From NCBI GenBank assembly GCA_900552185.1, contig URYT01000101.1, forward strand, positions 1-7,077: DNA of 7,077 nt. The letters are read 5' to 3'. Below, piece after piece: positions 1 through 6,399 of the stretch (position 1 is its first letter; each line of letters begins with the position of its first letter). The position numbers were made by a program, and so were the translations under genes. The notes beneath the pieces are model-generated. The model saw only the letters and a program-made list of their open reading frames with translations, was not told where the DNA came from and made no database searches. The stretch is from an uncultured Collinsella sp. (GTDB taxonomy: Bacteria > Actinomycetota > Coriobacteriia > Coriobacteriales > Coriobacteriaceae).

Positions 1-2
1 GC

Positions 3-122
3 CTGAACGACGTGACCTTCGGCTACAGTCCGGATAAGGTGGTTTTAAAGCATGTGAGCCTGTATGCGAAGCCGGGCCAGAAGATCGCGTTCGTGGGATC
101 CACCGGAGCGGGAAAGACCACC
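3..122 (+). other. ABC-exporter ATPase fragment ending at Walker A
   Basis: The translation reads L-N-D-V-T-F-G-Y-S-P-D-K, then VLKHVSLYAKPGQKIAFVG and STGAGKTT. This is the standard start of an MsbA/multidrug-type ABC nucleotide-binding domain: the aromatic A-loop tyrosine of FGY, the strand-loop PGQKIAFVG, and Walker A GSTGAGKTT at bases 96-122. The Q-loop, signature, Walker B and H-loop are all absent because the sequence switches family immediately after Walker A. Codons such as TTA and repeated GGA look less Collinsella-like than the DNA after base 270, though the sample is small. It is a fragment, not a gene, and could not hydrolyse ATP. Confidence 0.75.
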
Positions 123-1292
123 ATCGCCCGGCTGATGGCACGGGTTTACCACAGCCTGGGCATCTTGTCCAAGGGGCAGCTGGTGGAGGTAGACCGCAGC
201 GGGCTGGTGGCGGGCTACGTGGGACAGACAGCCATCAAGACCCGGAAGGTCATCGACTCCGCTCTGGGCACCCGCCTCATCCATATGCGCATGGCCGTCC
301 TCACCTTCGTCTGCTCCACGCTCACGCACCTAACGGGCGGATCGGCCGGTCGCGAGGGAGCTGCGGTGCAGATTGGCGGCACCATCGCCAGCAACATCTC
401 GAGCCTCGCCCACCTCAAAAAGCATGACCACCACGACCTCATGCTCGCCGGCATCTCGTCGGCCTTTGGCGCCGTATTCGGCTCGCCCCTTGCCGGGGCT
501 TTCTTTGGCATGGAGATGTGCTTTATCGGCAAGATCGACTACACCGCGGGCATCTACTGCCTGGTCGCCTCGTTTACCGGCTACTTTACATCACTCGCCC
601 TGGGTACCGAGTACGAAGCGAATGTCATCGCCAGCGTTCCCGCTATGACGCCCAAAACGGTCGTCATCGTTGTTATCAGCGCAATTATCTTCGGTCTGAC
701 GGCACGCCTCTTTGCCTGGTCGGTTCGAACCGTCAAGAGCCTCTACGGTCGCTTTATCACCAATTACCTCGTTCGCGCACTCATCGGCGCACTCGTGGTT
801 TTGGCCGCCTATGCCCTCCTCGACGCCTGGAACTACGCCGGCCTTTCCACGTGGCTTTCCGGCGCCGGATTTGCCGGCAACACCACCCTGGCGGACGCAG
901 CCATCAAGTTGGTCGTCACAGCGCTTACCCTGGGCGCGGGCTTGCAAGGCGGCGAGGTCACGCCCCTGTTTGGCATCGGTGCGGCGCTCGGCGGCTGGAT
1001 AGGTTGCCTCGTCGGAATCGATCCCAGCTTTCTGGCAGCGCTGGGCATGCTCGGTGTGTTCTGCGCCGGCCTTAACGTGCCCATCACCACCTGTATGATG
1101 GCCATCGACCTGTTCCACGGCACGGCAGCCGGGTTCTTTGTCATCGTGGCCTTTATCAGCTACCTAACCGCCGGTCACCGCGGCGTGTACCCCGCCCAGC
1201 GCATTATCTCGCCCAAGCGCCGTTCGCTTATTGTGGATGAGGGCGGTACGGTAGCGGATGCTATCGAGCGCCACAACGACCTGATAGAGTAG
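3..1292 (+). CDS. Composite open frame: ABC and AAA+ fragments fused to a 5'-truncated CLC (CLC-F-like) anion transporter
   Basis: The frame is open from the window edge; GTG at 12 is an internal valine of an ABC domain (preceding residues L-N-D), not a credible start. Numbering from that codon, residues 1-37 are ABC exporter ATPase, about 34-86 are AAA+ ATPase, and about 87-426 are a CLC antiporter. The CLC part has GGSAGREG (109-116; E115 at the gating-glutamate position), GGEVTP (313-318) where chloride CLCs have GxFxP, and several hydrophobic helices. GGEVTP is, from my recollection of the family, typical of CLC-F fluoride/proton antiporters, which expel fluoride across the inner membrane. 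The N-terminal helices and first anion-binding motif are missing, so about 80-90 residues are replaced by unrelated ATPase sequence. The product as written is unlikely to work. Genuine CLC sequence seems certain; the fusion is probably an assembly chimera or a rearranged pseudogene. Confidence 0.8.
   Translation: MNDVTFGYSPDKVVLKHVSLYAKPGQKIAFVGSTGAGKTTIARLMARVYHSLGILSKGQLVEVDRSGLVAGYVGQTAIKTRKVIDSALGTRLIHMRMAVLTFVCSTLTHLTGGSAGREGAAVQIGGTIASNISSLAHLKKHDHHDLMLAGISSAFGAVFGSPLAGAFFGMEMCFIGKIDYTAGIYCLVASFTGYFTSLALGTEYEANVIASVPAMTPKTVVIVVISAIIFGLTARLFAWSVRTVKSLYGRFITNYLVRALIGALVVLAAYALLDAWNYAGLSTWLSGAGFAGNTTLADAAIKLVVTALTLGAGLQGGEVTPLFGIGAALGGWIGCLVGIDPSFLAALGMLGVFCAGLNVPITTCMMAIDLFHGTAAGFFVIVAFISYLTAGHRGVYPAQRIISPKRRSLIVDEGGTVADAIERHNDLIE
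111..269 (+). other. AAA+ ATPase (SpoVK/CbbX-type) fragment
   Basis: After the shared GKTT, the frame reads IARLMARVYHSLGILSKGQ and then LVEVDRSGLVAGYVGQTAIK, followed by TRKVIDSALG. These phrases are characteristic of the AAA+ proteins related to stage V sporulation protein K and CbbX, where the string normally continues into Walker B (usually GGVLFIDEAY). Here it stops just before Walker B and continues as a membrane transporter. It therefore holds only the stretch between Walker A and Walker B. Such AAA+ proteins are common in gut Firmicutes, which fits an origin outside the main genome of this window, but this is inference. Confidence 0.7.
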
Positions 1293-1379
1293 ACGTAAGT
1301 ATTCGCCGTGCAGCCACAATCGGGGGCAATTCGACCTGAGCGCGACCGCACCGTCACGTCATACGCCGGGAGTCGCCCC

Positions 1380-2342
1380 ATGCACGCAACTGATTTTGGT
1401 CGCACGCTCATCATCGCCAACCCAGCCGCCCAGTCGGGTGCGGCGCACGAAGTTGCCGAGCGCCTGCAGCGCTTTTTGGACATGACTGCACGCGCATCCC
1501 AGTTTGACCTGGTGCTGACCGAGCGCATGGGGCACGCCAAGGAGCTAGCCGCCCAGGCAACGGGCTATCGCACCGTTATCGCCCTTGGCGGCGACGGCGT
1601 GATCCACGAGGTCGTCAACGGGCTTATGACGCAGGATGAGGCGGTCCGTCCCGCCCTTGCCGTCCTGCCCGTAGGCTCCGGCAATGATTTTGCCCAAACA
1701 CTCGGCATTGACGATTTCTCCGGCAAGGATTTTGGCGCGCTGCTCACCTGCAAGCTGCAGCGTCAGGACATCGGGCGAATTCGCTCGTGGAGCCCTGCAA
1801 GCGGCAGCGGCGAGGCTACCGTTGAGTACTACGACCAGACGCTTTCGGTCGGCATCGATGCCGCCATCGGCCTTGGCACCACCGAGCTGCGCAAAAAGAC
1901 CGGCTTGACGGGCGCGCCGCTCTACACCCTCTCGGGACTTGAGCAGTTTGGCCTGCGCTATCGCAACTATCCCATGACCATCAGCTTTGACGGGGCGCCC
2001 GCCGAGCGCGTGAGGGCGATCATCATGGCGATTCAGCTGGGTCCTACCTATGGCTCGGGCTATCGCATCTGTCCCGATGCCGACCCCCGCGACGGCATGC
2101 TCGACGTCTGCTACGCCTGCGGCCCCGTCCCTCGTGCGGTTGCCCTGCCTATGTTTCTTTCGGCCAAGGACGGCCACCATACCAAGCTGCCGCCGGTTCG
2201 CATGCGTCGTTGCCGTCATGCCGAGCTCACGTTCGAGGAGCCCAACTACCCCATCCAGGCCGACGGCGAGCCCATCGTCGCCTCGCGCATCGAGGTCGAC
2301 ATCCTTCCCGGTGCCCTCCAAGTCTGGCGCCCAACCCGCTAA
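1380..2342 (+). CDS. YegS/DagK-family diacylglycerol (lipid) kinase
   Basis: A 320-residue protein of the diacylglycerol kinase catalytic-domain family, soluble or membrane-associated, which phosphorylates diacylglycerol or related lipids using ATP. Visible motifs: IIANPAAQSG (11-20, strand and phosphate-binding turn), GGDGVIHEVVNGL (70-82, the GGDGT-type nucleotide loop), LPVGSGNDFA (96-105), SGYRICPDADPRDGMLDV (226-243) and QADGEP (293-298) near the C terminus. Length suits DgkB/YegS enzymes. I chose ATG 1380 because GGGAG at 1368-1372 is correctly spaced and the family similarity starts a few residues later; an in-frame GTG at 1308 would add 24 residues without family character. GGDGV and GSGND replace the commoner GGDGT and GTGND. 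It lies 87 bases after the CLC frame and converges on the next gene. Lipid specificity cannot be read from sequence. Confidence 0.88.
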   Translation: MHATDFGRTLIIANPAAQSGAAHEVAERLQRFLDMTARASQFDLVLTERMGHAKELAAQATGYRTVIALGGDGVIHEVVNGLMTQDEAVRPALAVLPVGSGNDFAQTLGIDDFSGKDFGALLTCKLQRQDIGRIRSWSPASGSGEATVEYYDQTLSVGIDAAIGLGTTELRKKTGLTGAPLYTLSGLEQFGLRYRNYPMTISFDGAPAERVRAIIMAIQLGPTYGSGYRICPDADPRDGMLDVCYACGPVPRAVALPMFLSAKDGHHTKLPPVRMRRCRHAELTFEEPNYPIQADGEPIVASRIEVDILPGALQVWRPTR

Positions 2343-2353
2343 CCCCACCTAAA

Positions 2354-2416
2354 TTGCGGTGAAATAGGGACTGTTTATGCAGCTAAAGCCGCAAAACAGT
2401 CCCTATTTCACCGCAA
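2354..2416. repeat. 63-base inverted repeat between converging genes
   Basis: Two perfectly complementary 23-base arms (2354-2376 and 2394-2416) enclose a 17-base loop that can pair further (TGC 2378-2380 with GCA 2391-2393). The arm contains AAATAGGGACTGTTT. It sits between the stop of the lipid kinase (2342) and the stop of the release-factor-like gene (2430), so it could act as a bidirectional terminator, but neither side has a strong T-run. The AGGGACTGT core is shared with the palindrome at 2836-2866, which suggests an interspersed REP/MITE-like intergenic family. Confidence 0.85.
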
Positions 2417-2429
2417 CTTATTGAGAAGA

Positions 2430-2810
2430 TCATTCCTCCCCGCCTGGCTTGCGACGGTTGGCCTTTTTAATCGCGTTGAAGTGCTTGTCGTTGAGCCTGC
2501 GCTGGCGCGATCGCTGAGGCACCTTGGTCTTTACGCGTCGGCGCGGTGGACGCCCGCGACGCTCAAGCTCTGCCCTCAGCTTACGCAGACAGCAGCTGCG
2601 ATTCTGAAACTGACTGCGGCTCTCACGCGCCGTCACGACAATCCCCGTGGGCCCATGCTTCATGCGCACCGCCGAGTCCGTCGTGTTCACGCCCTGTCCA
2701 CCCGGACCCGTCGCGCGAAACACCTGCACCTCGCAATCGCGTGCCAGCTCCTCGACCGACATCTCGGCATAGCGCGCATACTCGCGCCATCCCATCTTGT
2801 TCTCATCCAT
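2430..2810 (-). CDS. RF-1 domain, GGQ-containing release-factor-like protein (ribosome-rescue type)
   Basis: A 126-residue protein with a single RF-1 domain and no codon-recognition domain. The catalytic GGQ is at 37-39 in ATGPGGQGVNTTDSAVRM (33-50), followed by HGPTGIVV (52-59) and RSQFQNR (65-71), as in release factor domain 3. The C-terminal third (about 84-121) is strongly basic, like the ArfB/YaeJ tail that enters the empty mRNA channel. The family hydrolyses peptidyl-tRNA on ribosomes; stalled-ribosome rescue is the likely role here. I chose ATG at 2810 because GGGGAGGT lies six bases upstream. The longer in-frame start near 2876 would translate the palindrome 2836-2866 and is spurious. 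The gene lies downstream of xpt on the same strand, separated by a terminator. It could alternatively be one of the small RF-like proteins of unassigned role. Confidence 0.82.
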   Translation of the reverse strand: MDENKMGWREYARYAEMSVEELARDCEVQVFRATGPGGQGVNTTDSAVRMKHGPTGIVVTARESRSQFQNRSCCLRKLRAELERRGRPPRRRVKTKVPQRSRQRRLNDKHFNAIKKANRRKPGGEE

Positions 2811-2830
2811 ATCAATACCTCCCCTCATAC

Positions 2831-2866
2831 AAAAAATGTGACAAAGGGACAGTCCCTTTGTCACAT
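2831..2866 (-). terminator. Palindromic intrinsic terminator after xpt
   Basis: Perfect 15-base arms (2836-2850 and 2852-2866) flank a single central A, with core GGGACAGTCCC. On the minus strand the hairpin is followed by six Ts (complement of 2831-2836), the classic intrinsic terminator form. It lies 28 bases beyond the xpt stop codon and only a few bases before the GGGGAGGT ribosome binding site of the release-factor-like gene. The arms share AGGGACTGT with the inverted repeat at 2354-2416, so it may also belong to an interspersed palindrome family. Confidence 0.8.
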
Positions 2867-2893
2867 CGCATACCAATCGCTTGTGTTGCGCGC

Positions 2894-3472
2894 CTAGGCG
2901 AAGGTGATCTCACCGTTCTCGCAGTCCATTTCGGCGATACGGGCCAGGCTCTCAACGCGGAAGCCGCGCTCGCGGAGCTTATCGCCACCGCCCTGAAAGC
3001 CCTTCTCAACGGCGATGCCGATGCCGGCAACCTCGGCACCCGCGGCCTCGCAGATCTTAATAAGGCCCTCGAGCGCGCAGCCGTTGGCCAAGAAGTCGTC
3101 GATAATCAGGACCTTATCGCCCTCGGACAGGAAGCGCTTGCCAACGATGACCGGGTACTCCTTCTGCTTGGTAAAGGAGTAGATGGTCGTGGCATACTGC
3201 TCGCCGTCAAGGTTGATGGACTGGGCCTTCTTGGCAAAGACCACCGGCACGCCGCCAAAATGCTGAGCTGCGATGCAGGCCATACCAATGCCCGAAGCCT
3301 CGATCGTCAGGATCTTGTTGATCTCGACACCCTCGAACAGACGGGCCCACTCGGCACCCATGTGGTCGAACAGCTCAACGTCGCACTGGTGGTTGAGGAA
3401 GGCATCAACCTTAAGGACGTTACCGGCCTTTACGATGCCGTCATGGCGAATACGATCCTCAAGCTCCTGCAT
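2894..3472 (-). CDS. xpt: Xanthine phosphoribosyltransferase
   Basis: A 192-residue cytoplasmic purine-salvage enzyme that converts xanthine and PRPP to XMP and pyrophosphate. It tracks the Bacillus subtilis Xpt family closely as I recall it: KVDAFLNHQ (21-29), LTIEASGIG (55-63), VPVVFAKK (75-82), IYSFTKQ (97-103), the PRPP-binding motif VLIIDDFLANGCA (121-133), and AGIGIAVEKGFQ (149-160) with FRVESLARI (171-179). Length matches the family (about 190-195). The ATG at 3472 is preceded on its strand by AAGGGG about eight bases away. It lies 159 bases downstream of the MFS gene on the same strand and ends at the palindromic terminator 2831-2866. I see no purine-riboswitch core upstream, unlike B. 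subtilis xpt, so control here is unknown. Confidence 0.95.
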   Translation of the reverse strand: MQELEDRIRHDGIVKAGNVLKVDAFLNHQCDVELFDHMGAEWARLFEGVEINKILTIEASGIGMACIAAQHFGGVPVVFAKKAQSINLDGEQYATTIYSFTKQKEYPVIVGKRFLSEGDKVLIIDDFLANGCALEGLIKICEAAGAEVAGIGIAVEKGFQGGGDKLRERGFRVESLARIAEMDCENGEITFA

Positions 3473-3631
3473 GGCGCAACCCCTTCTCGCGGCAACGATA
3501 CCGCGCGATTAATAAACGTTGTTCGATAGTCTACCACGGACCGACCCCCGCCCGCCCCACAAGCCGCATCGCACCATAAAGCTGCAAGACCAGTAGATAG
3601 GCCCGATTCGTGGCAAGCCTGCCACCACAAG
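3473..3631 (-). other. Gap between the MFS gene and xpt, with a small stem-loop
   Basis: This is the 159-base leader of xpt. Just after the exporter stop, bases 3610-3625 form a perfect six-pair stem (GTGGCA/TGCCAC) with a four-base loop but no following T-run, so it is at best a weak terminator. An AT-rich patch around 3508-3520 could hold a -10 element, but I find no matching -35. No conserved guanine- or adenine-riboswitch core is recognisable. Confidence 0.4.
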
Positions 3632-4936
3632 CTAATGGCGGGCGCGCATCCTCACCAAACGCACCATAGCGAGCGCAAAGCCCACAGCGGCCACAGCCAT
3701 AAGCACGTAGAACACCGAGCGGAAGCCGAACAGGAACACATCCGGACGGCCCGCAACAAAACTGGTCACGGCCTCGCCCATCGCCAGGCTCATCTGCCCA
3801 TACAGGATATTCGACGCCACCGTAATGCCGAGTGCCATGCCGGCGTAGCGCGCCAAACTGCCCAAGCTGCCTGCAAAACCGAGCGCCTCGCGCGGGGCCG
3901 AACCCATATACAGCGAGTTGTTGGGGCTCTGGAAAATCGACGTGCCGCACGACATAAACGCGACACAGCACACCATCACAGGGATAGAAGAGTGCTCGTC
4001 GAGCGTGCTTACCGCAAAGAGACCGCACACGTACAAGCCCAGGCCGACCGCCGTGGGGCCCTCGCAGCCAACACGGTCCGAAACCGTTCCCGAAAGCGGG
4101 CCGATAAAGGCATTCACCATCGGCAGTGCCAAAAAGAGCAGTCCGGAAATATCGGAGCTAAAGCCATGAGCGTCCTGAAAATAGAACGGCAGAATAAACT
4201 CGGATGCGCCAATGCCAACGAACACGATGAGCATGCAGGCAAGGTTGATGGTGAAGGCCGAATTTGCAAAGCAGCGACGAGCGGCCTCGATCATGGACAT
4301 GGGACGCTCGCCGGCCTCCGGCTTAACATGCGGCAGCGTATAGAGCCCCACGATAAACGAGATGACGCCAATGGGCAGGTTAATGAGAAAGATGCTCTCC
4401 CAGGGAAAGCTTGCCACCAGCATGCCGCCCAGCACGGGGCCACACATCATGCCGAGGGCCACGAAGGTCGCGAGGATACCCATGGCACGACCGCGCTCGC
4501 GCGCCGGAAACGACTCGGTGATGATTCCCATGTTGTTGGCCATGGCCGCCGCGCAACCAATACCCTGCACAATGCGTGCCAGAATAAGAACTTCGAGCGA
4601 GGCCGAAAGGCCGCACAACAGCGAACCGACCGTAAAGACGATGACGCCCAGCTGGAACACGCCGACCTTGCCGCGCACGTCGCCCAGACGGCCAAACGGC
4701 AACATAGCCACGCACGTCGCAAGCAGATACACCGAGCTTACCAGCTGAATGCGATCGAGGCCCACGCCCAGTTCCTTTTGCATCACGGGCAGCGCCACGG
4801 TCACGACGGTCGAATCCAGGCACGACATAAACGTCATGATGAGCACGGTGAACAGAATAGCCCATTTGTTCTTGCCATGGGTGTCGCCCTCAAGGGCAAT
4901 GTGCTCGCGGCGCAGCTGCTCTGTGGTTTTCTCCAT
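3632..4936 (-). CDS. MFS transporter, DHA2 (EmrB/QacA-like) drug-exporter family
   Basis: A 434-residue inner-membrane proton-coupled exporter. A short charged N terminus (1-24) precedes TM1. Motifs: LDSTVVTVALP (40-50; D41 is the DHA motif D1 acid), motif A GRLGDVRGK (82-90), RIVQGIG (121-127), motif C GPVLGG (166-171) and FLINLPIG (183-190), typical of DHA2. About twelve hydrophobic segments are visible; 14-helix DHA2 members are usually longer (about 480-510), so this looks like a 12-helix version. ATG at 4936 is preferred because GAAAGG sits six bases upstream of it; ATG at 4942 abuts that ribosome binding site directly and would add two residues. The substrate is not predictable. The upstream gene on the same strand is the sulfhydrylase, with an intrinsic terminator ending about 16 bases before this ribosome binding site. 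Confidence 0.9.
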   Translation of the reverse strand: MEKTTEQLRREHIALEGDTHGKNKWAILFTVLIMTFMSCLDSTVVTVALPVMQKELGVGLDRIQLVSSVYLLATCVAMLPFGRLGDVRGKVGVFQLGVIVFTVGSLLCGLSASLEVLILARIVQGIGCAAAMANNMGIITESFPARERGRAMGILATFVALGMMCGPVLGGMLVASFPWESIFLINLPIGVISFIVGLYTLPHVKPEAGERPMSMIEAARRCFANSAFTINLACMLIVFVGIGASEFILPFYFQDAHGFSSDISGLLFLALPMVNAFIGPLSGTVSDRVGCEGPTAVGLGLYVCGLFAVSTLDEHSSIPVMVCCVAFMSCGTSIFQSPNNSLYMGSAPREALGFAGSLGSLARYAGMALGITVASNILYGQMSLAMGEAVTSFVAGRPDVFLFGFRSVFYVLMAVAAVGFALAMVRLVRMRARH

Positions 4937-4962
4937 ATCCATCCTTTCGAGTGGCCTAACGC

Positions 4963-5010
4963 AAAAAACGGGGCCCCAATCGCCTGCAAACAGTCGCGAT
5001 TGGGGCCCCG
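4963..5010 (-). terminator. Strong intrinsic terminator after the O-acetylhomoserine sulfhydrylase gene
   Basis: Fifteen-base complementary arms (4969-4983 and 4996-5010), rich in GGGGCCCC, enclose a loop that itself can pair (CTG 4984-4986 with CAG 4991-4993). On the minus strand the stem is followed by six Ts (complement of 4963-4968). This is a textbook Rho-independent terminator 68 bases after the sulfhydrylase stop. Only about 26 bases separate it from the exporter start codon, so it doubles as the exporter's leader. Confidence 0.9.
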
Positions 5011-5077
5011 CCTACGGAATCGGAACGAAAGGTCACCGAAGCTTTCGCCAGCATCGGCGCCTTGTGCGAACGCTAGC

Positions 5078-6361
5078 CTAGCACTGCTCGAGCGCCTGCT
5101 CAAGGTCGGCAATCAGATCGGCCGTGTCCTCGAGGCCGCACGACAGGCGCACCATGTCGGCGGAGATACCACAGGCGATGAGCTCCTCATCGTTCATCTG
5201 GCGATGCGTGGCGTTAGCAGGATGCAGGCAGCAAGTGCGGGCGTCGGCCACGTGCGTGGCGATCTGGGCGAGCTTGAGGCTCTTCATAAAGGTCTCGGCC
5301 GCTGCGCGACCACCGTTAAAGCCAAAGCTCACAACGCCGCACGTACCGTTGGGCATGTACTTCTGAGCCATGTCATAGTACTTATCGCCCTCCAGGCCCG
5401 GATAGCTCACGAAACGCACCTTGGGATGGCTCTGCAGGAACTTGGCAACGGCCAGGCCGTTCTCGCAATGACGCGGCATGCGCACATGCAGGCTCTCGAG
5501 CGAGCTGTTCAGGAAGAATGCCGCCTGCGGGTTCTGCATGGGGCCGAGGTCGCGCATAAGCTGCGCAGTGGCCTTGGTAATAAAGGCGCCCTCGCGACCG
5601 AACTTCTCGGCATAGGTCACGCCGTGGTAGCTCTCGTCAGGCGTAGTGAGACCCGGGAACTTGTCCGCATGGGCCATCCAGTCAAACTGGCCGTGATCGA
5701 CGATCACGCCGCCCAGGTAGGCCGCATGGCCATCCATGTACTTAGTGGTTGAGTGCGTGACGATGTCGGCGCCCCACTCAAAGGGACGGCACATAACGGG
5801 CGTCGGGAAGGTGTTGTCGACCATCAGCGGCACGCCGTGGTCATGCGCGGCCTTGGCAAAGCGCTCAATATCGAGCACGGCAAGGGCGGGGTTTGCGATC
5901 GTCTCGCCAAAGACGAGCTTTGTGTTGGGCTGAAAGGCAGCCTCCAGCTCCTCATCGGTGCAGTCGGGGGCAACGAACGTGCAGGTCACGCCCATGCGGC
6001 CCATGGTGTGGGCGAGCAGGTTGTAGGTACCGCCGTAAATGGCAGAGCTTGCGACCACATGATCGCCGGCACCGGCCACGTTAAAGATCGCGAGGAAATT
6101 CGCAGCCATGCCCGAGCTCGTGAGCATCGCGGCAGTGCCTCCCTCCATCTCGCAGATCTTGGCGGAAACCAGATCGCACGTGGGGTTCTGCAAACGGCTG
6201 TAGAAGTAGCCCGACTCCTCTAGGTCAAACAGCTTGCCCATGTGCTCGGACGTGTCGTACTTCCACGTGGTGGACTGGTAGATGGGCACCTGGCGCGGCT
6301 CGGCATCTCCCGGGTGATAGCCGCCCTGGACACATGTGGTTCCGATGGTCTGCTCGCTCAT
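5078..6361 (-). CDS. metY: O-acetylhomoserine sulfhydrylase (aminocarboxypropyltransferase), PLP-dependent
   Basis: A 427-residue Cys/Met-metabolism PLP enzyme, cytoplasmic. The family makes homocysteine from O-acetylhomoserine and sulfide in methionine synthesis. Evidence: GTTCVQGGYHPGD (7-19) and VPIYQSTTW (25-33) at the N terminus; YSRLQNPT (54-61) with the phosphate-contacting Tyr/Arg; SSGMAAN (82-88); VDNTFPTP (181-188); and the PLP lysine K207 in THSTTKYMDGHAA (202-214). Full length of about 425-430 and the DESYHGVTY segment (242-250) favour MetY over the shorter cystathionine synthases/lyases (about 380-400), though methionine gamma-lyase cannot be excluded. ATG 6361 has GGGAG six bases upstream. 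A candidate promoter lies at 6400-6428 and a strong terminator follows the gene, so it can be a single-gene unit. Confidence 0.88.
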   Translation of the reverse strand: MSEQTIGTTCVQGGYHPGDAEPRQVPIYQSTTWKYDTSEHMGKLFDLEESGYFYSRLQNPTCDLVSAKICEMEGGTAAMLTSSGMAANFLAIFNVAGAGDHVVASSAIYGGTYNLLAHTMGRMGVTCTFVAPDCTDEELEAAFQPNTKLVFGETIANPALAVLDIERFAKAAHDHGVPLMVDNTFPTPVMCRPFEWGADIVTHSTTKYMDGHAAYLGGVIVDHGQFDWMAHADKFPGLTTPDESYHGVTYAEKFGREGAFITKATAQLMRDLGPMQNPQAAFFLNSSLESLHVRMPRHCENGLAVAKFLQSHPKVRFVSYPGLEGDKYYDMAQKYMPNGTCGVVSFGFNGGRAAAETFMKSLKLAQIATHVADARTCCLHPANATHRQMNDEELIACGISADMVRLSCGLEDTADLIADLEQALEQC

Positions 6362-6399
6362 ATCTAGCTCCCTTGCCTGGGTTACGTTTTATTCGGTTC

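Noticed and set aside
12..14. GTG at 12 as the start of the first protein
   Set aside because: Upstream bases continue the ABC consensus in frame (L-N-D before V-T-F), so this valine is internal and the frame runs off the window edge.
1293..1379. Short gap before the lipid kinase as a regulatory RNA or extra coding sequence
   Set aside because: The in-frame extension from GTG 1308 has no family character, and no stable hairpin or promoter pair stands out.
2811..2876. Longer N terminus of the release-factor-like protein starting near 2876
   Set aside because: It would translate the palindromic terminator 2836-2866, and the real ribosome binding site GGGGAGGT directly precedes ATG 2810.
2546..3529. 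Plus-strand frame of about 327 codons opposite the RF-like gene and xpt
   Set aside because: It overlaps two genes with clear motifs on the other strand, runs through the palindrome and resembles no known family.
3610..3625. Stem-loop after the MFS gene as an intrinsic terminator
   Set aside because: The six-pair stem is perfect but no T-run follows on the minus strand, so terminator function is not supported.
3635..5752. Very long plus-strand open frame (about 705 codons) opposite the MFS and metY genes
   Set aside because: Its translation is low-complexity, rich in His, Arg and Ala, and shows no family motif; it is an antisense shadow of two well-supported minus-strand genes in GC-rich DNA.
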